Positions 1 to 11,508 of a stretch of 36,758 nucleotides of DNA are shown piece after piece. The notes beneath the pieces were generated by a model. The model saw only the letters and a program-made list of their open reading frames with translations. It searched no databases and had not been told where the DNA came from. Numbering within the stretch: the stretch's first letter is position 1; each line of letters starts with the position of its first letter. The stretch lies in NCBI GenBank assembly GCA_017416445.1, contig JAFQCJ010000023.1, positions 1 to 36,758 on the forward strand, written 5' to 3'. Made by a program: the position numbers and the translations under genes. The stretch is from Oscillospiraceae bacterium (lineage in GTDB: Bacteria; Bacillota; Clostridia; Oscillospirales; Oscillospiraceae).

Positions 1-1068
1 GAAGCCCAGCTCACGGCCCACAGCGATGGACTGAGCAGCGAAGGCCTCGTTGGCCTCAATGAGGTCGATATCGTCGATGGTCACGCCGGCCTTAGCCATA
101 GCCTGACGGGCAGCGGGCACGGGGCCAACACCCATGATCTTGGGATCGACGCCGCCCTGGCCCCAGCCGATCAGCTTAGCCATGGGCTTCAGGCCATACT
201 TCTCAACTGCCTCACCGGAAGCCAGAACGATGGCAGCAGCGCCGTCGTTGATACCGGAGGCGTTGGCAGCGGTGACGCGCTGGACATGCTGGTTAGCATC
301 CTCAGCGTGGACGCCGGTCAGCTCGAAGGTGTGAACCACATCAACGGTCTCGGGCAGGACGGGGAATGCGCCGCGCAGCTTGGCAATACCCTCGGCGGTG
401 ACACCGGCCTTGGGATACTCGTCCTTCTTGAAGTCCACGAAATCCTTCTTCACCTTGACGGGAACGGCAACGATCTCATCGTCGAAGCGGCCTGCAGCCT
501 GAGCGGCCTCAGCCTTCTGCTGGGAAGCAGCGGCGAAAGCGTCCTGCTCGGCACGGGTGATGCCCCAGATGTCGTTGATGTTCTCAGCGGTGGTACCCAT
601 GTGATAGTCATTGTAAGCATCCCACAGGCCGTCCTTGATCATGGTATCCAGCATCTTGGTGTGGCCCATACGAGCGCCGTAACGGGCGTTCATCATGGCA
701 TAGGGAGCAGCGCTCATGTTCTCAGTACCGCCGCAGACAATGATGTCAGCATCGCCGGCCAGAATGGAGCGGGCACCCTCGATGACGGACTTCATGCCGG
801 AGCCGCAGACCATACCGACAGTATAGGAAGGAACGGCAAAGGGGATGCCGGCCTTGACAGCAACCTGACGGGCAACATTCTGGCCCTGAGCAGCAGTCAG
901 GACGCAGCCGAACATGACCTCATCAACAGTCTCGGGAGCGACATTGGCGCGCTTGAGAGCTTCCTTGACGACGATAGCACCCAGATCTGCAGCGCTGATG
1001 TCCTTCAGAGAACCACCGAAAGAGCCAACGGCGGTACGGCAGCAATTCACAACATACAGTTCCTTCAT
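1..1068 (-). CDS. thlA: Acetyl-CoA acetyltransferase (thiolase), 3' end cut off by the window
   Basis: The first 356 residues of a biosynthetic-type thiolase, which condenses two acetyl-CoA to acetoacetyl-CoA, the entry step to butyrate or butanol in Clostridia. The N-terminus MKELYVVNCCRTAVGSFGG and the active-site loop around Cys88 (VCGSGMKSV) are typical, as is the NEAFA segment near the window edge. The second catalytic Cys and the GHP motif would lie beyond base 1, so completeness cannot be judged. The ATG at 1068 follows an AGGAGG ribosome binding site. The gene has its own sigma-A promoter at 1157-1185, overlapped by a Rex-like site. The choice between acetyl-CoA acetyltransferase and a longer-chain thiolase rests on overall similarity; thiolase itself is certain. 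Confidence 0.93.
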   Translation of the reverse strand, partial: MKELYVVNCCRTAVGSFGGSLKDISAADLGAIVVKEALKRANVAPETVDEVMFGCVLTAAQGQNVARQVAVKAGIPFAVPSYTVGMVCGSGMKSVIEGARSILAGDADIIVCGGTENMSAAPYAMMNARYGARMGHTKMLDTMIKDGLWDAYNDYHMGTTAENINDIWGITRAEQDAFAAASQQKAEAAQAAGRFDDEIVAVPVKVKKDFVDFKKDEYPKAGVTAEGIAKLRGAFPVLPETVDVVHTFELTGVHAEDANQHVQRVTAANASGINDGAAAIVLASGEAVEKYGLKPMAKLIGWGQGGVDPKIMGVGPVPAARQAMAKAGVTIDDIDLIEANEAFAAQSIAVGRELGF

Positions 1069-1126
1069 GATTTTTCCTCCTAAAATGTAATTTAAATAGT
1101 ATGTTCTTTTTTTATTCCGTTTCAAC

Positions 1127-1143
1127 TACCCTTCTGCAGGGTA
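1127..1143 (-). other. Short hairpin in the thiolase 5' leader
   Basis: A 6-bp perfect stem (TACCCT/AGGGTA) with a 5-nt loop lies about 10 nt after the predicted transcription start. It could stabilise the 5' end of the mRNA; no T tract follows, so it is not a terminator. Confidence 0.45.
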
Positions 1144-1156
1144 CAACAGTGATTGT

Positions 1157-1185
1157 ATTATAGTTATTTTTTTAACAAAAATCAA
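1157..1185 (-). promoter_or_regulatory. Sigma-A promoter of the thiolase gene
   Basis: On the minus strand, TTGATT (1180-1185), a spacer of exactly 17 bp, and a perfect TATAAT (1157-1162). The start would fall near 1150, leaving a leader of about 80 nt. Confidence 0.8.
1161..1178 (-). promoter_or_regulatory. Possible Rex (NADH-sensing repressor) operator
   Basis: The promoter spacer reads TTGTTAAAAAAATAACTA on the minus strand. The known Rex consensus is TTGTTAA-N4-TTAACAA; the left half matches 7/7 and the right half 5/7. Its position between -35 and -10 would block RNA polymerase. Rex control of thiolase and other butyrate or butanol genes is established in Clostridium; that it acts here is inference. 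Confidence 0.5.
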
Positions 1186-1276
1186 CTATAAATGTGGATT
1201 TGCCAAAAAGATTGTAAGTATCGTCAATATTTTTTCAGCATTTCCGTCAAAACGACTACGCTATTTTCAGCGCTGC

Positions 1277-2304
1277 TTAACCCTGCGCCATAGAGGCCAT
1301 GGCGTTCTGCTGAAGCTGGGTGTACTTAGCGTAGAAATCTGCCACATCGATCTTGCTCATCACGCTCTCCTTCTCCTCCACCACTGCCTCGCTGACACGC
1401 AGATTGTATGCCTCGGAGAAGTTCACATAGGCCACGGTGTCCAAGTCCAGTTCAGCACGCACCAGCACATACAGTGCCCCCTCAGCCTCCACCACACCGC
1501 TGACGCCGTTCACTTCCAGCTCCATCAGCGCATCGTTTACAGGGGAGCTGTGGCAGCAGTCGAAGGTCTGCACCGCGCTGTCGCACTGAAGCTCGGCGGC
1601 AAAGGCGGTGAACTGCTCTTCCTTATTCTCGGCCTCGGCAAGACGGGCAGCATAGTCCTCCATCTTCTCCTTGGCACCCTCGGCAGCGGCATCCATCACC
1701 AGTACGTAGGCGCTCACCAGCTTGTGCTCCCCTGCCAAAATCTCCAAGTCCGCCTCGGAGGGACGCTGTGCGCCATCCTTACCGCAGTAGATCTCATAGA
1801 GATGGTTATACAGCATATCCTGAGTCATCAAGCTGTCAAACAGCTCCTCGGTGACACCCACCATCTTCAGCGTCTGCTGGAAAGCTGCCTCGCCGCCGTA
1901 AGCCTCTTTCTGCTCATGGAGGGCGATCCGATCCTCCGAGCTCAACTGCACATCCTTTTCCTCCGCCCAAGCGCGGAGGGCAGCACTGGCAACAACCTGC
2001 TCCTTGGCCTGCTGCGCCACGAAGTCGGCAGCCGTCATACCCTCGCCCAACTCCGCGTTAAGATCGGTAATGCCATAATAGCTGAGGCTCTGGGCGGCAT
2101 AGGCCGTCGTGTAGAGGTACTCCTCGGCGGTGACAGACTCGCCGTCCACCGTCATGACCACTTCTCCGCCTTTAAGACCGCTGGCCTGCTCAATGAAGGT
2201 CCTGTTCATCTGCGCCTCGGTAATAAGCCCCATGGCGCCTACGATCAGCAGCGCTGCCGCCACACCGATCAGGGCGCGGAGTGTCAAATTTTCTATTTCC
2301 TTTT

Positions 2305-2308
<4 letters not shown>
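1277..2308 (-). CDS. Membrane-anchored SurA/PrsA-like foldase
   Basis: A 343-residue protein with one N-terminal hydrophobic segment (about residues 11-31) and no lipobox cysteine, so probably a signal anchor holding the rest outside the membrane. Residues about 48-180 (VDGESVTAEEYLY, then helices rich in Ala, Glu and Gln) resemble the SurA N-terminal chaperone domain. Residues about 195-290 look like a degenerate parvulin (PpiC) rotamase unit, ending in VNGVSGVVEAEGALYVLV. Its role would be folding of exported proteins; isomerase activity is uncertain. The ATG overlaps the mfd stop codon (ATGA), and its ribosome binding site lies inside mfd, so the two are translationally coupled. A SurA/PrsA-like gene following mfd is a common arrangement in Clostridia. 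No clear terminator follows. Confidence 0.75.
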
Positions 2309-5865
<3,557 letters not shown>

Positions 5866-5905
5866 TGCGTATCCTCCTTTCTCTGTATTGGCAGGCAGCT
5901 CCCTG

Positions 5906-6499
5906 CTAACCGTTGAATTTGTTCATCGCCTCGGCAGGGCCGTGGTCAATAAGATAGGGAATGGCTTCCACCGCCTTGTCAAGGGCGGCGATAATTGCCT
6001 TTTCATCCTCACCGCGAGGCTTGCCGATGACCCAGTCCACGGTGTCATAGCCTTCCTGCTGTGGGATTCCCACGCCTACCTTCACCCGGGGGAACTGATC
6101 GCTTCCCAGGTGGCGAATGATGCTCTTGAGGCCATTGTGTCCGCCGGCAGAACCACTGGGGCGGATGCGCAGCTTTCCGGCAGGCAGGGCAATGTCATCG
6201 GAGATGACAACCACCCGCTCGGGAGGGACCTTGTAGAAACGGGCCGCCTCACCTACCGCCTCACCGGAGAGGTTCATATAGGTCTGAGGTTTCATCACCA
6301 GCACCTTTTTACCCCCGTGATTCCAAAGGGCAGTCCAGGCCTTGAAGCGCAGCTTGGTAAAGCGGAAACCCTCACGGTCTGCAAGGCCGTCCACCGCCAG
6401 AAACCCCATATTGTGCCGTGTACTCTCGTATTGTTTTCCCGGGTTTCCCAACCCTGCTACGATCCATTCCACACCGCCGGTATCTCTCTTAAACAGCAT
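5906..6499 (-). CDS. pth: Peptidyl-tRNA hydrolase
   Basis: A 197-residue Pth enzyme that frees tRNA from prematurely released peptidyl-tRNA. Visible motifs are VAGLGNPGKQYESTRHNMGF with the binding Asn19 and catalytic His29, the DD pair in VVVISDDIALPAGKLR, and SAGGHNGLKSI. An in-frame ATG exists ten codons upstream at 6529, but 6499 is preferred because GGAGAGG lies 6 nt before it and the protein family begins close to this point. The gene sits 92 bp after prs, beyond a strong terminator, so it probably uses its own start at about 6567 (extended -10 at 6574-6582) or relies on read-through. mfd follows after 40 bp. Confidence 0.95.
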   Translation of the reverse strand: MLFKRDTGGVEWIVAGLGNPGKQYESTRHNMGFLAVDGLADREGFRFTKLRFKAWTALWNHGGKKVLVMKPQTYMNLSGEAVGEAARFYKVPPERVVVISDDIALPAGKLRIRPSGSAGGHNGLKSIIRHLGSDQFPRVKVGVGIPQQEGYDTVDWVIGKPRGEDEKAIIAALDKAVEAIPYLIDHGPAEAMNKFNG

Positions 6500-6540
6500 A
6501 TGATTCCTCTCCGTTTTGTTTCGTTCCATTCTCTTCCATT

Positions 6541-6572
6541 AAAAAAGCGGAGCTGCATTTTGCAGCTCCGCT
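6541..6572 (-). terminator. Rho-independent terminator of prs
   Basis: A perfect 12-bp stem (AGCGGAGCTGCA at 6546-6557 pairing with 6561-6572), a 3-nt loop, and six T residues on the minus strand. It lies just after the prs stop codon and before pth. Confidence 0.9.
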
Positions 6573-6573
6573 T

Positions 6574-6582
6574 ATTATATCA
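6574..6582 (-). promoter_or_regulatory. Extended -10 promoter, probably for pth
   Basis: The minus strand reads TGATATAAT, a perfect TATAAT with the TGn extension. The matching -35 (TGTTCA at 6597-6602, 17-bp spacer) is poor, as is usual for extended -10 promoters. Transcription would begin inside the prs terminator hairpin, so the pth transcript would lack half of the stem. Confidence 0.5.
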
Positions 6583-6591
6583 CAAGTTTTC

Positions 6592-7551
6592 TCAGTTGAA
6601 CAGCTTTGCGATAGAAATTTCCTGATAGATGCGCTCGATGGCCTCACCGAACATGGGAGCGACGGAGAGATACTTGATCTTGTCGCAGCCGGCACCCATC
6701 TCCGTGGGGATGGTGTTCAGCAGAGCCAGCTCGCTGATGACGCTGTCGCGCAGGCGCTCCAGAGCAGGGCCGGAGAGGACACCGTGGGATGCGCAGGCGT
6801 ATACAGCCTTGGCACCGCCCACTTCCACCAGGGCCTTGGCGGCATTGCACAGGCTGCCGGCGGTATCCACCATATCGTCAAAGATGATGCACTCCTTGCC
6901 ATTGACATCACCGATAACATTCATGACCTCGCACTGATTGGCCTTCTGGCGGCGCTTATCCACGATGGCCAGATCCATATGCAGCTTCTGAGCGAAAGTA
7001 CGGGCGCGGGCCACGGAACCGGCATCAGGAGAGACCACCACCATGTTCTCCACCTTCTCGCCGAACTTCTTGGCATAGTAATCCACAAAGATGGGGTTGC
7101 CCAGCAGATTATCCACGGGGATGTCGAAGAAGCCCTGGATCTGAGCGGCGTGGAGGTCCATGGTCAGCACGCGGTCAGCACCGGCGGCGGTGAGCATGTT
7201 GGCCACCAGCTTGGCGGAGATAGGATCACGGCTGCGGGCCTTACGATCCTGACGGGCATAGCCGAAATAGGGGATGACTGCGGTGACGCGACCGGCGCTG
7301 GCGCGCTTGCAGGCATCGATCATGACCAGCAGCTCCATCAGGCTGTCATTGACGGGCTTGCAGGTGGAGTTGATGAGGAACACATCGCTGCCGCGGACGG
7401 TCTCATACAGGGAGACACATGCCTCACCGTCAGCAAAATGCTTGACCTCGGCCTCACCCAGAGAGGTACCGATGAACTTGCAGATCTCCTCTGCCAGTGC
7501 GGGATTAGAGTTGCCGCTGAAAATCTTGATGTCCTTACCGTGAGAAATCAT
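6592..7551 (-). CDS. prs: Ribose-phosphate pyrophosphokinase (PRPP synthetase)
   Basis: A 319-residue class I PRPP synthetase making 5-phosphoribosyl 1-pyrophosphate from ribose 5-phosphate and ATP for purine, pyrimidine, His and Trp synthesis. The sequence shows the N-terminal KIFSGNSNPALAEEI, the catalytic stretch FGYARQDRKARSRDPISAKL, the DLHAAQIQGFFDIPVDNL segment, and the PRPP-binding loop CIIFDDMVDTAGS. The ATG at 7551 is chosen because the family begins there (MISHGKDIK); a GTG four codons upstream is in frame but adds residues unlike the family, and neither has a strong ribosome binding site. It follows the glmU-like gene by 81 bp and ends in a strong terminator at 6541-6572. Confidence 0.97.
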   Translation of the reverse strand: MISHGKDIKIFSGNSNPALAEEICKFIGTSLGEAEVKHFADGEACVSLYETVRGSDVFLINSTCKPVNDSLMELLVMIDACKRASAGRVTAVIPYFGYARQDRKARSRDPISAKLVANMLTAAGADRVLTMDLHAAQIQGFFDIPVDNLLGNPIFVDYYAKKFGEKVENMVVVSPDAGSVARARTFAQKLHMDLAIVDKRRQKANQCEVMNVIGDVNGKECIIFDDMVDTAGSLCNAAKALVEVGGAKAVYACASHGVLSGPALERLRDSVISELALLNTIPTEMGAGCDKIKYLSVAPMFGEAIERIYQEISIAKLFN

Positions 7552-7632
7552 TGCACAACACACTCGCTTTCTTTTGTATATAAATTAAATGATGTATATG
7601 AGACAGCGCCGCTGTTACTCAACAAAAGGAAT

Positions 7633-8646
7633 TCACTTCCTGCCAAAGAAGCGTTTGGTCCAGCCGGGTTTGTTCTCCTGACGGGCACGAGCCAGGGCCA
7701 GAGCACCCTCCGGCACATCGTCGGTAATCGTGGAACCTGCCGCCGTGTAGGCACCATTTCCCACTGTAACAGGAGCAATCAGATTGGTGTTGCAGCCCAG
7801 GAACACATCGTCACCTACCGTACAGCGGTATTTCTTCTTCCCGTCGTAATTGGTAGTCACTGTGCCGCAGCCAAAATTTACCCGCGCCCCTACATCGCTG
7901 TCACCCACATAGGTGAGGTGGGACACTTTTGTACCCTCCCCCAGCACGGAATTCTTCAACTCTACGAAGTCACCGATGCGGCAATGATCCCCCACGGTGC
8001 AGCCGGGGCGGACATAGGCAAAGGGACCTACGGTGGTGTCGCTGCCAATGGTGCTCTCGTTGATCTGGCTGGCATTGACGGTGGTGCGATCCCCCACCAC
8101 ACAGTCGCGGATCATGGTGTTGGGACCCAGCTCACAATTCTCGCCTACCACGCTGGCTCCGCGGATGATGGTGCCGGGCAGCACAACGGTCCCTCTGCCA
8201 ATGACGGCCCGGGGATCGATATAGGTAGTATCGGGATCGAGAATGGTCACACCCTGCCGGACCCACTTTTCACATATGGCGGCACGGCAAAGAGCCGCGG
8301 CGGAAAGCATTTCGGTACGGGAGTCTATCCGCAGCCAGCCAAACTGCGCCTCGCTCCCCTTTACCGGCAAAACAGCACTGCCAAAGCACACACAGTCTCC
8401 GGCGGCATCCCGGGCTGCGGCAGCATCGGTATACACCTGCACACCTTCAACAGGCGAAAGTACGCTTTCAACCGTCTCTTTCCACGGTTGGTCGCAAACA
8501 ACAAAAAACCGCCGGACGCCGCGGACCTGAAGCTCCCTGCAGGTCCAAAAAAGGGCGGGGCAAAAGAGCACCTGTTCCAGCATCAGCGGTTTGTCTTCGG
8601 CGGGATTCTCCACACGCAGATCTAAATATACAGCGGCAGCGTCCAT
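7633..8646 (-). CDS. glmU: Shortened GlmU: acetyltransferase half with a degenerate N-terminal domain
   Basis: A 337-residue protein whose last 205 residues are a GlmU-type left-handed beta helix, the glucosamine-1-phosphate N-acetyltransferase part. The residues used by E. coli GlmU are conserved in context: Arg213 (VRPG), Lys231 (VELKNS), His243 and Tyr246 (SHLTY), Asn257 (VNFGCGT) and the Lys after NYDG (about 271). Bifunctional GlmU is about 450-460 residues with an N-terminal nucleotidyltransferase; here only about 125 residues precede GVTILDP, and the LxAGxGTRM nucleotide loop is absent. The uridylyl transfer step is therefore probably lost or done by another protein. The ATG at 8646 follows GAGGAGG; an upstream ATG at 8736 has no support. 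prs follows, the order known from Bacillus and Clostridia. Confidence 0.85.
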   Translation of the reverse strand: MDAAAVYLDLRVENPAEDKPLMLEQVLFCPALFWTCRELQVRGVRRFFVVCDQPWKETVESVLSPVEGVQVYTDAAAARDAAGDCVCFGSAVLPVKGSEAQFGWLRIDSRTEMLSAAALCRAAICEKWVRQGVTILDPDTTYIDPRAVIGRGTVVLPGTIIRGASVVGENCELGPNTMIRDCVVGDRTTVNASQINESTIGSDTTVGPFAYVRPGCTVGDHCRIGDFVELKNSVLGEGTKVSHLTYVGDSDVGARVNFGCGTVTTNYDGKKKYRCTVGDDVFLGCNTNLIAPVTVGNGAYTAAGSTITDDVPEGALALARARQENKPGWTKRFFGRK

Positions 8647-8685
8647 GGGGAATCTCACCTCCTCGACTCGTCTGATTCTGTTTTC

Positions 8686-8691
8686 AGTATA
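8686..8691 (-). promoter_or_regulatory. -10 box of the glmU-prs promoter
   Basis: TATACT on the minus strand, 40 bp upstream of the glmU-like ATG. The region at the -35 position (TGGATT at 16-bp spacing) is weak, so the start is only tentative. Confidence 0.45.
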
Positions 8692-8858
8692 GCAGGTTTT
8701 ATAGAAAAATCCAGTGTTTTTAAAGAAAAAGTTCACAAGTTTTTCCTCCCTTTTTCAAGAAAAATGTTGAAAATGCAGAAAAATTCCGATTTTTACAAGA
8801 AAATGTTCGCAATAATCATATTTTTTTCAAAAATCAGGCGTTTTTTACAATTTTGGTG
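8692..8858. other. AT-rich divergent intergenic region
   Basis: The spacer between the glmU-like gene and trmL is very AT-rich, with many runs of A or T and a loose repeat of CAAGAAAA(A)TGTT at about 8756 and 8796. This could be bent or UP-element-like DNA feeding both promoters. No small gene or RNA structure was recognised. Confidence 0.4.
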
Positions 8859-8887
8859 TTGAAATTTTTCTTCATCTGCATTATACT
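8859..8887 (+). promoter_or_regulatory. Sigma-A promoter of trmL and perhaps the glycolytic genes
   Basis: TTGAAA (8859-8864), 17-bp spacer, TATACT (8882-8887). The start would be near 8894, leaving a leader of about 22 nt carrying AAGGAGG before the trmL ATG. Confidence 0.8.
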
Positions 8888-8915
8888 ATGAAAGCTTGTG
8901 TTAAGGAGGCGCCAT

Positions 8916-9404
8916 ATGCTCAATATTGTACTGGTAGAGCCGGAAATTCCACAGAATTGCGGAAATATCGCACGAACCTGTGCCGCTACCGGCAGCCGCC
9001 TCCATCTCATCCGCCCCCTGGGCTTCGATATCTCTGACAAAGCCGTAAAGCGGGCGGGTCTGGACTACTGGCATCTGGTGGAGGTTTTCGACTACGAAAA
9101 CCTGGAGGAGTTTTTCCGCCGGAATCCCGCAGCTGCCGACCGCGCCTGGCTGGCCACGACGAAAGCCCCCCGCGCCTACTGCGAGGCAACCTTCTCCGAC
9201 GGAGATTTCCTCTTCTTCGGAAAGGAGACGGCTGGTTTGCCGGAGGACTTCCGCCGTCGTTTTTACCACCGCTGCATTCGGCTGCCCATGCGGAGCGATG
9301 CACGCAGCCTCAATTTAAGTAACTCCGTGGCCATTCTCACCTATGAGGCGCTGCGCCAGACCGGTTTCCCCGGTCTGACAGGCGTAGGCGAGATGGCAGA
9401 GTGA
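8916..9404 (+). CDS. trmL: tRNA (cytidine/uridine-34-2'-O)-methyltransferase TrmL
   Basis: A 162-residue SPOUT-family methyltransferase that adds a 2'-O-methyl group to the wobble base of certain leucine tRNAs. The start [20 protein letters not shown], the middle FGKETAGLP, and the C-terminal knot [25 protein letters not shown] that binds S-adenosylmethionine are all diagnostic, and the length is normal. The ATG at 8916 has AAGGAGG 6 nt upstream; an earlier TTG at 8898 is not needed. pgk starts 32 bp after the stop with no terminator between, so trmL is probably the first gene of the transcript that carries pgk, tpiA and gpmI. Confidence 0.93.
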   Translation: MLNIVLVEPEIPQNCGNIARTCAATGSRLHLIRPLGFDISDKAVKRAGLDYWHLVEVFDYENLEEFFRRNPAAADRAWLATTKAPRAYCEATFSDGDFLFFGKETAGLPEDFRRRFYHRCIRLPMRSDARSLNLSNSVAILTYEALRQTGFPGLTGVGEMAE

Positions 9405-9436
9405 TAGACTACTTTCTTTATAAAAGGAGAGCGAAT

Positions 9437-10630
9437 ATGAACTACAACAAGAAGACCGTCATGGATGTGGAAGTGGCCGGCAAGAAGGTGCTGCTGCGCT
9501 GCGATTTCAATGTGCCTCAGGATAAGGCTACCGGCGAGATCACCAGTGACAAGCGCATCGTGGCCGCCCTGCCCACTATCCAGTACCTGCTGGATAACGG
9601 CGCCGCCGTCATCGCCTGCTCCCATCTGGGCAAGCCCAAGGGTCAGTGGAAGGAGAATCTCTCCCTCGCCATCGTGGCCAAGCGTCTGGGCGAGCTGCTG
9701 GGCCGTGAGGTGATCTTTGCCAAGGACATCGTGGGTGAGGATGCCCGCGCCAAGGCCGCAGCCCTGAAGGGCGGCGAGATCATGCTGCTGGAGAACCTGC
9801 GCTTCGACCCCCGCGAGGAAAAGAACGATCCTGAGATGGCCCGTGAGCTGGCTGACATGGCCGAACTGTATGTCTCCGATGCCTTCGGCACTGTCCATCG
9901 CGCCCACGCCTCCACCGCCGGCGTCGCCGCTTACCTGCCTGCCGTGTCCGGCCTGCTGGTGGCCCGTGAGCTGGAGATCATGGGCGGCGCGCTGGCCGAT
10001 CCCAAGCGTCCCTTCGTCGCCGTTCTCGGCGGTGCCAAGGTCAGCGACAAGTTGGGCGTCATCAACAACCTGCTGGATAAGGCCGATACCCTCATCATCG
10101 GCGGCGGCATGGCCTATACCTTCGTGAAGGCACAGGGTGGCTCCATCGGTAAGAGCCTGTGTGAGAACGATCGTCTCGAGTACGCTCTGGAGATGATCGC
10201 CAAGGCTAAGGCAAACGGCGTGGAGCTGCTGCTGCCCACCGATACCATGGCCTCTGCCGAGTTCTCCGCTACCGCCGTGGGCACTGTCGTCCCCACCGAA
10301 GCCATCCCCGAGGAGATGGAGGGTATGGACATCGGTCCCGCTACCCGCGAGCGCTTCTGCGCTGCTGTGGAAGGCGCCGGCACCGTGGTGTGGAACGGCC
10401 CCATGGGCGTGTTTGAGTTCGAAAACTTCGCCGGCGGTACCCGCGCCATGGCCAAGGCTCTCACCGATTGCGGTGCCGTGACCATCATCGGCGGCGGTGA
10501 CAGTGCTGCAGCTGTGGAGCAGATGGGCTTTGCCGACAAGGTCACCCATATCTCCACCGGCGGCGGTGCCAGCCTCGAGTTCCTCGAGGGCAAGGAGCTG
10601 CCCGGTGTTGCCTGCCTGCTGGATAAGTAA
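9437..10630 (+). CDS. pgk: Phosphoglycerate kinase
   Basis: A 397-residue PGK, transferring phosphate from 1,3-bisphosphoglycerate to ADP in lower glycolysis. Recognisable parts are the N-terminal substrate site RCDFNVP (21-27), CSHLGKPKG, the [12 protein letters not shown] stretch, [12 protein letters not shown], and the C-terminal nucleotide site [18 protein letters not shown] and GGGDSAAA. Length and order match the monofunctional family. The ATG at 9437 follows AAAGGAG; an in-frame GTG at 9401 overlaps trmL and is rejected. The codon choice is strongly biased (AAG, CTG, GGC), as expected for a highly expressed gene. tpiA follows after 72 bp. Confidence 0.98.
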   Translation: MNYNKKTVMDVEVAGKKVLLRCDFNVPQDKATGEITSDKRIVAALPTIQYLLDNGAAVIACSHLGKPKGQWKENLSLAIVAKRLGELLGREVIFAKDIVGEDARAKAAALKGGEIMLLENLRFDPREEKNDPEMARELADMAELYVSDAFGTVHRAHASTAGVAAYLPAVSGLLVARELEIMGGALADPKRPFVAVLGGAKVSDKLGVINNLLDKADTLIIGGGMAYTFVKAQGGSIGKSLCENDRLEYALEMIAKAKANGVELLLPTDTMASAEFSATAVGTVVPTEAIPEEMEGMDIGPATRERFCAAVEGAGTVVWNGPMGVFEFENFAGGTRAMAKALTDCGAVTIIGGGDSAAAVEQMGFADKVTHISTGGGASLEFLEGKELPGVACLLDK

Positions 10631-10702
10631 GCGGCAGCCCCCCTATTGTGTTCCCTATTTCAACGCGAAAGTATTATATATTTCAGAGGAGTAAAAAAGA
10701 CT

Positions 10703-11476
10703 ATGAATCGCAGATATCGTAAGACCGTCATCGCCGGTAACTGGAAGATGAACAAGAATGCCACCGAGACCAAGAAGTTCGCCGAGGAGCTGAAGGCCAT
10801 CATGCCCAAGACCAAGTGGTGCGAAGTCGTGGTGTGTGTCCCCGCCGTGAACATTTCCACCGCCGTCCGCGCTTTTAAGGATGCCCGCGTTGCCATCGGC
10901 GCACAGAATATGTATTTCGAGCCCTCCGGTGCTTTCACCGGTGAGGTTTCCGCCGATATGCTGAAGAACCTGGGCGTGAAGTATGTCATCCTGGGCCATT
11001 CCGAGCGTCGCCAGTACTTCGGTGAGACCGATGTCATCGTCAACAAGAAGGTCCATGCCGCTCTCGAGGCCGGCCTGCACCCCATCATCTGCGTGGGCGA
11101 GAGCCTGGAGCAGCGCGAGATGGGCATCACCATGGAGCTGATCGCTCTGCAGGTGAAGTCCGCTCTGTACAATGTGGGCGCCGACAAGCTGCGCAAGTGC
11201 ATCATCGCCTACGAGCCCATCTGGGCCATCGGCACCGGCAAGACCGCTACCGCCGAGCAGGCTGCTGAGGTCTGCACCGCTATCCGCACCACCATCCGTC
11301 AGCTGTACGGTGCTCGTGTGGCCCGCAGCGTCACCATCCAGTACGGCGGTTCCATGAAGCCCTCCAACGCTGTTGAGCTGCTGGCTCAGAGCGACATCGA
11401 CGGCGGCCTCATCGGCGGCGCAGCACTGAAAGCTGATGACTTCGTGGCCATCATCAATGCTGCCAACCAGGACTGA
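10703..11476 (+). CDS. tpiA: Triose-phosphate isomerase
   Basis: A 257-residue TIM-barrel enzyme interconverting dihydroxyacetone phosphate and glyceraldehyde 3-phosphate. The catalytic set is intact: Asn13 and Lys15 in AGNWKMN, His99 in GHSERR, and Glu171 in AYEPIWAIGTG, followed by the flexible loop; the C-terminal phosphate site GGAALK is present. The ATG at 10703 follows AGAGGAG; in-frame upstream sequence back to 10646 is outside the family. It lies between pgk and gpmI (32 bp to the latter) with the same strong codon bias, so the three probably form one operon. No gap gene and no enolase gene is in the cluster. Confidence 0.98.
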   Translation: MNRRYRKTVIAGNWKMNKNATETKKFAEELKAIMPKTKWCEVVVCVPAVNISTAVRAFKDARVAIGAQNMYFEPSGAFTGEVSADMLKNLGVKYVILGHSERRQYFGETDVIVNKKVHAALEAGLHPIICVGESLEQREMGITMELIALQVKSALYNVGADKLRKCIIAYEPIWAIGTGKTATAEQAAEVCTAIRTTIRQLYGARVARSVTIQYGGSMKPSNAVELLAQSDIDGGLIGGAALKADDFVAIINAANQD

Positions 11477-11508
11477 TTTGTGCCCCTCTTTCTGAAAGGA
11501 GCAACACT

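Noticed and set aside
286-1083. A 265-codon plus-strand frame at the left edge
   Set aside because: Antisense to the thiolase, whose motifs are unmistakable.
7551-7563. A GTG start for prs four codons upstream
   Set aside because: It adds residues not in the family and has no better ribosome binding site than the ATG at 7551.
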